A stretch of 64,000 nucleotides of DNA from an uncultured Pelagibacteraceae bacterium (GTDB lineage: Bacteria > Pseudomonadota > Alphaproteobacteria > Pelagibacterales > Pelagibacteraceae): positions 124,001-188,000 of the forward strand of contig CACMRM010000002.1 of assembly GCA_902616145.1 (NCBI GenBank), written 5' to 3'. The translations under genes were made by a program, and so were the position numbers. Position 1 is the first letter of the stretch. The number at the start of each line of letters is the position of its first letter. Below the pieces are notes generated by a model. It saw only the letters and a list, made by a program, of their open reading frames with translations, was not told where the DNA came from and did no database searches. This document shows positions 57,769 through 64,000 of this stretch, in pieces.

Positions 57769-58805
57769 TAAGCTTTCATTTTAACTTGAACACCAAAGAA
57801 GCCAGTTGGCTTGATCATTAAAACAACTATCATTAATAAAAAGGCGTATAAATCTTTGTGACTTCCAGAAATATAAAAAGAAGAAGCTGTTTCAAATATT
57901 CCAACTGTAAATCCTCCAACTATTGCACCAGGCAGATTACCAAAACCACCTACGACCGCAGCAGCGAAAGCTTTCATAAGAATGATATAACCCATGAATA
58001 CAACAACTTGATAAGTTGGACCTACTAAAGTTCCTCCTATACCTGCTATGGCACAAGCAATACCAAAAATAATTGATATGTATAGTGGCACGTTTATTCC
58101 AACTAGATTTGAAACATCTTTAGAGTAAGCTACAGCTCTTATACCTAATCCCATTTTTGTTTTATTTAAAAAGAACCAAAGACCTGCAGCTACAGATAAA
58201 CCAACTACAATCATCCAAATATAAGTAATCGGTAAAAATAGTCCTCCAATTTCCATTGGCAAACCTAATTCAGCAGGGAAAGGTTTTGCTACTGGATTCC
58301 AAATTAAATAAGCAACGTTTATTAAAACTACTGAAAGACCAAATCCACATATGATTATTCCCATTCCAGCTACAGTGTAACCGCCACCTTTTTTTGTTAG
58401 AGGTCTCAAGAAAACTCTTTCAATAAAAACTCCAAATAAACCCATTGAAACAAAGGCTGTAAATAAACAAACTACGTAAATTATCCAACCATAAGCATCA
58501 GGAAATAAATTAAAAATCCAATCTTGATTACCCAAAAGATTAAACATAGTAAGACCCGCAAAAGCACCTATCATGAAAAATTCGCCGTGAGAAAAATTAA
58601 CTACATCTAGACCTGTGTAGATTAATGAAATTCCAAGCGCAACTAAGCCATAAATAATTCCAACAGAAAGACCAATTGTTAATACTGATTTGAGCGATTC
58701 AATATTCATATCGGGGCTATTCACACACCAGCCGATATAAAGAAGTACGAATGTTCCAAATATTATATTTTCACCTTTTTTTCCAATTCTAAATTTATTA
58801 AACAT
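57768..58805 (-). CDS. livH: Branched-chain amino acid-type ABC transporter permease LivH
   Basis: A 345-residue inner-membrane permease with about eight to nine helices. GLSVGIIYGLVALGISLIYTGLDVVNFSHGEFFMIGAF is the LivH signature, followed by KTKMGLGIRAVAYSKDVSNLVGINV and GFGNLPGAIVGGFTVGIFET. It has an extra N-terminal helix before the standard core. The frame opens at 58823; the ATG at 58805 gives an 8-base overlap with livF and is preferred. In oligotrophic marine bacteria Liv-type systems carry many substrates besides branched-chain amino acids. Confidence 0.92.
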   Translation of the reverse strand: MFNKFRIGKKGENIIFGTFVLLYIGWCVNSPDMNIESLKSVLTIGLSVGIIYGLVALGISLIYTGLDVVNFSHGEFFMIGAFAGLTMFNLLGNQDWIFNLFPDAYGWIIYVVCLFTAFVSMGLFGVFIERVFLRPLTKKGGGYTVAGMGIIICGFGLSVVLINVAYLIWNPVAKPFPAELGLPMEIGGLFLPITYIWMIVVGLSVAAGLWFFLNKTKMGLGIRAVAYSKDVSNLVGINVPLYISIIFGIACAIAGIGGTLVGPTYQVVVFMGYIILMKAFAAAVVGGFGNLPGAIVGGFTVGIFETASSFYISGSHKDLYAFLLMIVVLMIKPTGFFGVQVKMKA

Positions 58806-59517
58806 TGGCTTTAGTCCCTCCAAGATACGACTCTTTTACACTTTCGTCGTACATTAATTTCTTACTATCGCCTTCAACATTGATCACACCGTCTTTAATT
58901 ACATACCCGTAATCAGCAAGCAATAATGCCATCCTAACATTTTGTTCTACCACAAGAACTGTTAATCCATCTTGTCTAATTCTATTAATGTTTTTAAAGA
59001 TATCTAAAACAATTTGAGGCGCTAGAGCAGCACTAGGTTCATCTAGCATTATCATTTTAGGATTAGACATTAATCCTCTTCCAATACATAACATTTGTAA
59101 CTCACCACCTGATAAAGTTGCAGCCAACTGATCTTTTCTTTCATTTAATCTTGGAAAATAGTTATAAACTTTTTCTAAATTATCTGACAGTTGTTGTTTG
59201 CTTTTTAAAATAAAGCCGCCCAATTTTAAATTTTCAGTGACAGACATTGCAGGGAATACATCCTTTCCTTGAGTTACTTGCACCAATCCTCTTCCAACTA
59301 TTTCGTGAGCAGGCAAGTTTTGAATTTGCTCACCATTAAATTCGATCGTACCTTTCCATGATCTAATTAATCCAGATGCAGCTCTAAGAATAGTTGATTT
59401 GCCTGTCCCATTACCACCGAGCAATGCAACTATAGATTGTTTCTCAACTTTCATATTAGCTCCATTTAAAATTTGTACAGAGCCATATCCAGAAATAAGT
59501 TGATCTATCTTAAGCAA
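58798..59517 (-). CDS. livF: Branched-chain amino acid-type ABC transporter ATPase LivF
   Basis: A 239-residue ABC ATPase. Walker A GGNGTGKST, the Q-loop region, signature LSGGELQMLCIGRGL and Walker B MIMLDEPSAALAP are intact, and GRGLVQVTQGKDVFPAMSVTENLKLGG is typical of LivF. It is the first gene of the minus-strand run, about 100 bases from the divergent binding-protein gene. LivG, its usual partner, is on the opposite strand 3.2 kb away. Confidence 0.93.
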   Translation of the reverse strand: MLKIDQLISGYGSVQILNGANMKVEKQSIVALLGGNGTGKSTILRAASGLIRSWKGTIEFNGEQIQNLPAHEIVGRGLVQVTQGKDVFPAMSVTENLKLGGFILKSKQQLSDNLEKVYNYFPRLNERKDQLAATLSGGELQMLCIGRGLMSNPKMIMLDEPSAALAPQIVLDIFKNINRIRQDGLTVLVVEQNVRMALLLADYGYVIKDGVINVEGDSKKLMYDESVKESYLGGTKANV

Positions 59518-59628
59518 TCATCCTCCAATTTTTTTTTCTGATTTACCAAAAATGTAACTATTAGTCATAGACATTATAACTATTATTTTATAGCCTTAGC
59601 AACAATTAAATAACAAATGGGGGAAATA
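59518..59628. promoter_or_regulatory. Divergent promoter region between livF and the binding-protein gene
   Basis: This 111-base region must drive both halves of the transport/catabolism locus. A strong purine-rich ribosome-binding site (GGGGGAA, 59619-59625) lies directly before the ATG at 59629. TAGACA near 59566 and TTTATAG near 59587 are a weak promoter candidate for the rightward gene. No clear operator palindrome was found, and no regulator gene lies next to the locus within the window. Confidence 0.4.
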
Positions 59629-60819
59629 ATGAATAAACTTAAATTTGTTTTTTCAGCAATTGTCTTTTCCGCAGGTTTAGTAATCACGACTTTAGCTCAA
59701 GCAGAAACAATCAAAATTGGTGTTTCTTTTAGAATGCTATCAGATGTTGGTTATAAACACGGAGAGTTAATTACTGATACTGTTGCAAAGTGGAATAAAG
59801 AAGGCACTATCAACGGTCAAAAAATCGACTTAACACTTTATAACGATGAGTGTAAATCTGAGAAAGGTGTAGCAAACGCAACAAAGCTTGCTTACCAAGA
59901 TAAAGTTCACGTTATAATCGGATCTAGCTGTAGTTCTGTAACATTACCTATGGTACCTGTTTCAGCTAAAGCTAAAGTTCCACAAATCATACCTCACTCA
60001 ACAAATGCTGACATTACTAAAAAAGGTAGTGAATACATTTTTAGAGTACCTGTATCATCAAGATTTTACAAAATCGTACAAGGTAAATTTACTGCAGAAA
60101 ATCAAGGTACTAAGATAGCTTATATCTATGGTCCAGATGCTGCTGGTAAAGATTTTGCATTATCTTTAGCTGATTACATGAGAGAGAACTACAACGTTGA
60201 GCCAACTTATATGGTTCAATCTGGAGAAAAAGAAACTGACTTTAGAAGTTACTTAACTAAAGCTAAAGCTACTAATCCAGAAGTTCTTGTAATTTCAGCT
60301 TTATTGGATGAAACAGTTAGAGGACTTGTACAATCGTATGAAGTTGGAATACCAAAATCTGTTCACAGAGTAACAGCTTCTATTGGTTCTAAAGTAGAGA
60401 TACCAATAAATGCTGGTTCTGCTGCAAAAGGTGTAACTTTCTCAGCTGCATTCGCTGCATCTGACACTAGACCTGAAGCTAAGAAATTTGTGAAAATGGT
60501 AAAAGACAAATATGGTGTTGTACCTGGTCACGACTTTTCACAAATGATGGACTTACTAGATATTCTAGAGATAGCTCTTAAAAAAGTTAGATTCACTGGA
60601 GATCTAGCAGCTGACAGAAATAAAGTTAGAGACGCAATTGCTGCGACAACTGACTTCAGAGGTTTAGCTTCTGGTCCAATCAATTTCTGTAAATCAGGAA
60701 CGCCTGAGTGTAGAGATGGTAACAGAACTCCTGTTATGATTGAGTACACTAAAGGTGGAAAAAACTTTAAAACAAAAGTTGCTGGCACTGTAACATTTAA
60801 TGCTAGCGCTGGTTTATAA
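59629..60819 (+). CDS. Liv-type ABC transporter substrate-binding protein
   Basis: A 396-residue periplasmic type I binding protein. A signal peptide (about 1-26, cut after TLAQA) precedes IKIGVSFRMLSDVGYKHGELITDTVAKWNKEG. The ligand loop IIGSSCSSVTLPMVPVSAKAKVPQI and the AYIYGPDAAGKDFALSL block are typical of LivJ/K-like proteins. Two cysteine pairs (one in the N-terminal lobe, one in FCKSGTPEC) may form disulfides. I chose the ATG at 59629 over 59617 because of the GGGGGAA site directly upstream. Codons look more regular and GC-rich than in neighbours, suggesting high expression. A terminator follows. Confidence 0.9.
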   Translation: MNKLKFVFSAIVFSAGLVITTLAQAETIKIGVSFRMLSDVGYKHGELITDTVAKWNKEGTINGQKIDLTLYNDECKSEKGVANATKLAYQDKVHVIIGSSCSSVTLPMVPVSAKAKVPQIIPHSTNADITKKGSEYIFRVPVSSRFYKIVQGKFTAENQGTKIAYIYGPDAAGKDFALSLADYMRENYNVEPTYMVQSGEKETDFRSYLTKAKATNPEVLVISALLDETVRGLVQSYEVGIPKSVHRVTASIGSKVEIPINAGSAAKGVTFSAAFAASDTRPEAKKFVKMVKDKYGVVPGHDFSQMMDLLDILEIALKKVRFTGDLAADRNKVRDAIAATTDFRGLASGPINFCKSGTPECRDGNRTPVMIEYTKGGKNFKTKVAGTVTFNASAGL

Positions 60820-60834
60820 TAGTTAAAAAAATTG

Positions 60835-60866
60835 TGAGCGGTAGGTAAAACTACCGCTCATTTTTT
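60835..60866 (+). terminator. Rho-independent terminator after the binding-protein gene
   Basis: A perfect 10-bp stem, TGAGCGGTAG (60835-60844) with CTACCGCTCA (60851-60860), encloses loop GTAAAA and is followed by six T residues (60861-60866). An A-rich stretch lies just upstream. It is the clearest intrinsic terminator in the window and lies between the binding-protein gene and the oxygenase/permease genes, so it probably sets the binding protein well above the membrane subunits. Confidence 0.92.
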
Positions 60867-60882
60867 CAAGGAAACCACAAAA

Positions 60883-61749
60883 ATGATAAACGTTAATAAA
60901 TTGAAGAAAGTAAAAAGCAACTTTCCTGTAATGGTTGGCAAAAGTGCCATTTCAAAAAAAGATTGTGAAAAACTTATAGACGAAATTCGAAATGCAAAAT
61001 CATTTGATGATTTAATACAAGGTGGCAGAAATAGAATTAACAAAGGGTCAAATAATTTTAAAAATTATTTAAAAAAATCAAAATTATCTAACAAATTATA
61101 TAAACAATTTAATAGCCAATCTTTTTACAAAAAAGTTGAAAATAGATTTAAAAAAACTTTTAAGGATTATGGTTGGTCTAATGCATACTTGCCTAGCAAA
61201 TTTTTGCGGGAAAAATTTACAAATAAAAAATTGATGAATTCAAAAGAATTAATGAAAATGTTAGGTAAAACTTATAAAAACCCGAATGTAAATTTAGACA
61301 TAGATTTTTCTGTTTCTAAGGGCGGTTATAGATTAAGGCCGCACAGAGATGATGTAACAAGACTTTATAATTTTCTTATTTATTTAAACGATATACCAAA
61401 AAAAAATGGAGGAGCTTTATCAATTTTTAAAAAGAAAACTGATAGGAAATATAGAAAAAGTTTTAAAAGATTTCCTGGTATTTCTGAACTAGCAAAAGTT
61501 AAAGAATTTACTCCGTCAAAAGGGAGTGTAATTTTTTTCCAATCTACACCTAACTCTTACCATGGTGTATCTTTATTCAGAGAAATCAAAGGCAAGAAAA
61601 GATTTTTCATTTATGGAAGTTATGCTTTAAGTAAACCTGTTGTATGGAGATATAAAAACGTTAGCTATTTACCCAAAATTAAGAAAACAAACAAAAGAAT
61701 GCTTACATCTTCACATGACTCAGATTATTTAATGAGAGAAGTTGGATAA
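60883..61749 (+). CDS. 2-oxoglutarate/Fe(II)-dependent oxygenase family protein
   Basis: A 288-residue protein with the Fe(II)/2OG oxygenase facial triad: His154-x-Asp156 in LRPHRDDVTR, His227 in SYHGVSLF and the 2OG-binding Arg240 in KKRFFIYGSY. The spacing fits the prolyl-4-hydroxylase-like branch that acts on small molecules or protein side chains. The N-terminal 130 residues are basic and lysine-rich with no recognised domain. It lies inside the transporter operon, ending one base into livM, so its role is probably oxidation of the imported compound. Substrate unknown. Confidence 0.82.
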   Translation: MINVNKLKKVKSNFPVMVGKSAISKKDCEKLIDEIRNAKSFDDLIQGGRNRINKGSNNFKNYLKKSKLSNKLYKQFNSQSFYKKVENRFKKTFKDYGWSNAYLPSKFLREKFTNKKLMNSKELMKMLGKTYKNPNVNLDIDFSVSKGGYRLRPHRDDVTRLYNFLIYLNDIPKKNGGALSIFKKKTDRKYRKSFKRFPGISELAKVKEFTPSKGSVIFFQSTPNSYHGVSLFREIKGKKRFFIYGSYALSKPVVWRYKNVSYLPKIKKTNKRMLTSSHDSDYLMREVG

Positions 61750-62741
61750 TGGAAAAATTTAAATCGATTATCAGAGATTATCCTTTTATTGCTTTTATTA
61801 TAGCTTTCGTCATCTTAGCTTTTGTACCTTCAGTAGTTTTCACGGATGTTTATCAATCACATTTAGCTACTTTAATATTTGTGAACATTGTGGTTGCCGC
61901 AGGACTAAACATTGTTAAGGGTTATTGCGGTCAAGTTACAGTTGGACACGTTGGCTTATTTGCAGTTGGTTCTTATACCGCTGGGACATTGTTTTTATAT
62001 TTAGGACTTGGTTTTTGGGCAACTTTACCCATAGCTATAATAGTTACTGCATTTTTTGGAGTAGCAATGGGAATTCCATCTTTTAGATTGGAAGGTCCTT
62101 ATTTAGCCTTAGCGACACTGGGAGGAGGTGAGGCAATAAGATTATTTATTGAAAACGGAAACTTTTTTAGATCTACATTCGGTATTTCTGATATTCCAAC
62201 ACCCTCTTTAATGGGTTACAACTTCGACTCTCCGGATAGATATTATTTCATCTCAATGACAATAATGATTATAGCGGTTTATTTTTCATTCAGTATTTTG
62301 AGATCTGGAGTTGGAAGAGCATTTATGTCTATCAGAGAGGATCCAATTTGTGCAGCAGCCGCTGGAATTAATGTAAAAAAATACAAAATCTTAGCTTTTA
62401 TTTTGAGCGCTATGTTCGCTGGTGCGGCAGGTGCAGTTTATGCTCACATGCCTCCAGGGTACATACATCCTAATAATTACACAGTTATAGAAATGGTAAC
62501 CTTCCTAGCTATGGTTGTCCTAGGAGGTCTAGGTCATATTTGGGGTGGAATTATTGGCGCTATAGTAATTACTATTGTTTATGACTTAACCAGACCATTA
62601 TATAAATATCAGCTTTTAATATTTGGTTTAACAATTGTATTAACTATTTTATTTATGCCTAAGGGTTTAGGCGGTTTTATTGACAGATATTTCTTAGAAA
62701 AGAGATTTAAAAAGAAAACTGGAACAGAAAAAACAACATGA
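61749..62741 (+). CDS. livM: Branched-chain amino acid-type ABC transporter permease LivM
   Basis: A 330-residue permease with about nine helices. GLNIVKGYCGQVTVGHVGLFAVGSYTAG, RLEGPYLALATLGGGEAIRL, and GRAFMSIREDPICAAAAGINVKKYKILAF...SAMFAGAAGA are the usual LivM landmarks. LVVLGGLGHIWGGIIGA follows near the C-terminus. It starts within the stop of the oxygenase gene and overlaps livG by 4 bases. Confidence 0.93.
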   Translation: MEKFKSIIRDYPFIAFIIAFVILAFVPSVVFTDVYQSHLATLIFVNIVVAAGLNIVKGYCGQVTVGHVGLFAVGSYTAGTLFLYLGLGFWATLPIAIIVTAFFGVAMGIPSFRLEGPYLALATLGGGEAIRLFIENGNFFRSTFGISDIPTPSLMGYNFDSPDRYYFISMTIMIIAVYFSFSILRSGVGRAFMSIREDPICAAAAGINVKKYKILAFILSAMFAGAAGAVYAHMPPGYIHPNNYTVIEMVTFLAMVVLGGLGHIWGGIIGAIVITIVYDLTRPLYKYQLLIFGLTIVLTILFMPKGLGGFIDRYFLEKRFKKKTGTEKTT

Positions 62742-63535
62742 TTTTAAAAACTAAACAATTATCTAAATCATTTGGTGGTTTGAAAGCTATTAATAAAGTT
62801 GATTTTGAACTTCAAAAAAATGAAATTAGAGGAATAATTGGACCCAATGGCTCAGGTAAAAGTACATTTTTTAATTTAGTTTCAGGAATCTATGATAGCG
62901 ATCCTGGAAGCTATATTGAGTTTGATGGTCATGATATTACTTTTGCACCTCCACATGAGATTGCTACCTATGGTTTATCAAGAACGTTCCAATTACTAAG
63001 ACTTTACCAAGATATGACAGTGATAGATAATGTTATGTCGGGATATCATACTAGAGTGCCTTACAAGTTTTTCGATGCAGTTATAGGAAGAAAAAAAATC
63101 TGGGATCAAGAAAGAGCTATCAAAGAGGAAATGATGGAACTCCTTTCTTTTGTAGGATTAGCAGACTATGCAGAGCTAAATGCTAGTGAGCTTTCTGGCG
63201 GTCAGAGAAGATTATTAGTTTTAGCAAGAGCAATCGCTATGAAACCAAAATTACTAATGTTAGACGAACCAGCTGCGGGTTTATCCCCAGTCAACGTAGA
63301 TAATTTAATGAAAATTATTATGCAGCTTAAAGAAAAATATGGCCTTACTCTTATTATTATAGAGCATATTTTAAAAGTCGTAATGGATACTTGTAATTCA
63401 GTAACTGTTTTTGACCATGGTCAGAAAATTGCAGAGGGTACTCCAGCTCAAGTAAAAGATGACAATGCTGTAATCGAGGCGTATCTGGGTAAAAAAATGG
63501 ACGATGAAGAGATGAGAAAAGCACTTGCAGTCTAA
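62738..63535 (+). CDS. livG: Branched-chain amino acid-type ABC transporter ATPase LivG
   Basis: A 265-residue ABC ATPase. Walker A GPNGSGKST, GLSRTFQLLRLYQDMTVIDNVMSGYH, signature LSGGQRRLLVLARAI and Walker B LLMLDEPAAGLSP are intact; the C-terminal GQKIAEGTPAQVKDDNAVIEAYLGKK is the typical Liv ATPase ending. It partners with LivF on the opposite strand. Confidence 0.94.
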   Translation: MILKTKQLSKSFGGLKAINKVDFELQKNEIRGIIGPNGSGKSTFFNLVSGIYDSDPGSYIEFDGHDITFAPPHEIATYGLSRTFQLLRLYQDMTVIDNVMSGYHTRVPYKFFDAVIGRKKIWDQERAIKEEMMELLSFVGLADYAELNASELSGGQRRLLVLARAIAMKPKLLMLDEPAAGLSPVNVDNLMKIIMQLKEKYGLTLIIIEHILKVVMDTCNSVTVFDHGQKIAEGTPAQVKDDNAVIEAYLGKKMDDEEMRKALAV

Positions 63536-63573
63536 AATGAATTTGATAATATTTTTCCTTTGAATACGATTCA

Positions 63574-64000
63574 ATGAGCCAAAATATTAAAAAAATTTTT
63601 GAGAAACAAGGTTTCATAAGATTAAAGGGTGTTTTAGATTATAAAGAGGATTTAGAACCAATTTTAAATGATATGGCTTTTATCATGGATAGGCTCATTC
63701 ACAGATTTGTTCCTAAAAGTGACAAAGTAAAAGTACTAAATTATGAGTTTAAGAAAAAATACTCATATTTGGTTTCTTTGGATATTCCTGAACTTGATCA
63801 ATATTTTAACATAAGACTTCCTGAAAAAAACATAAACGCTAATAGTGATTTTTTTGCAAGTCAATCAATATGGAATTTGATTAAAAATAAAAAGATTTTA
63901 GATAAGATTGAAAAAATTCTAGGTCCCGAGATAGCTTCTAATCCTTGTCAAAATTCAAGAATTAAACAACCTGAAAAAGGTGTTGCAAAAAAGAATTTAA
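63574..64000 (+). CDS. PhyH-like (phytanoyl-CoA dioxygenase family) protein, 5' part
   Basis: The first 142 codons of a gene running off the right edge, 38 bases after livG. The translation starts MSQNIKKIFEKQGFIRLKGVL and later reads KIEKILGPEIASNPCQNSRIKQPEK, resembling the N-terminal half of phytanoyl-CoA dioxygenase-like proteins, where a GPEIYSNP-type segment precedes the HxD metal motif. The metal ligands would lie beyond the window. It would be a second Fe(II)/2OG oxygenase in this operon. No ribosome-binding site is obvious. Confidence 0.6.
   Translation, partial: MSQNIKKIFEKQGFIRLKGVLDYKEDLEPILNDMAFIMDRLIHRFVPKSDKVKVLNYEFKKKYSYLVSLDIPELDQYFNIRLPEKNINANSDFFASQSIWNLIKNKKILDKIEKILGPEIASNPCQNSRIKQPEKGVAKKNL

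Overview
The window is AT-rich, gene-dense DNA from a streamlined alphaproteobacterium, most likely a marine SAR11-like (Pelagibacterales) lineage. The evidence is the base composition, gene overlaps of a few bases or gaps of a few bases almost everywhere, and alphaproteobacterial gene orders: tig-clpP-clpX-lon; nuoA-N followed by birA-coaX-rnj-DUF1467-proS-lolC-lolD-dnaE; and rpsB-tsf-frr-uppS-cdsA-dxr-bamA-skp-lpxD-fabZ-lpxA-lpxI-lpxB. The assignment rests on gene content only and is not confirmed. No stretch longer than 300 bases lacks a gene, and no CRISPR array, insertion sequence or rRNA was seen.

Layout. (1) 1-2123: the 5' end of a divergent glutamine-synthetase-like gene, a DMT exporter and a WecA/WbpL-type glycan-initiating transferase. 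(2) 2154-8020: tRNA-Leu and the protein-quality-control set tig, clpP, clpX and lon, with RpoH-like promoter boxes before clpX and lon. (3) 8024-12048: a small glycan island (GT17 transferase; a three-domain epimerase-cupin-methyltransferase fusion) and a zinc-ribbon membrane protein. (4) 12149-12310: tRNA-Val and tRNA-Asp. (5) 12460-26345: a complete 14-gene respiratory complex I operon, followed without a break by housekeeping genes up to dnaE (36202). (6) 36203-48927: a translation and envelope operon behind a leader that can fold as a pseudoknot over the rpsB ribosome-binding region. pyrH and rseP are missing from their usual places, and a sugar-dehydrogenase-like gene sits between lpxI and lpxB. 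(7) 48929-64000: an accessory transport and catabolism locus. Eleven tightly packed minus-strand genes (livF, livH, a PanE-like reductase, an acyl-CoA synthetase, a BadI/MenB-like crotonase, an enolase-superfamily enzyme, a CitE-like lyase, a GGCT-like protein and three Gfo/Idh/MocA oxidoreductases) face a plus-strand set (Liv-type binding protein, Fe(II)/2OG oxygenase, livM, livG and a truncated PhyH-like oxygenase).

The last region is the best candidate for an undescribed system: a Liv-type ABC importer split across two divergent operons, together with oxygenases, a CoA ligase and unusual dehydratase and crotonase enzymes whose usual catalytic residues are partly replaced. Its substrate cannot be read from the sequence; an unusual organic acid or polyol-derived acid is a reasonable guess.
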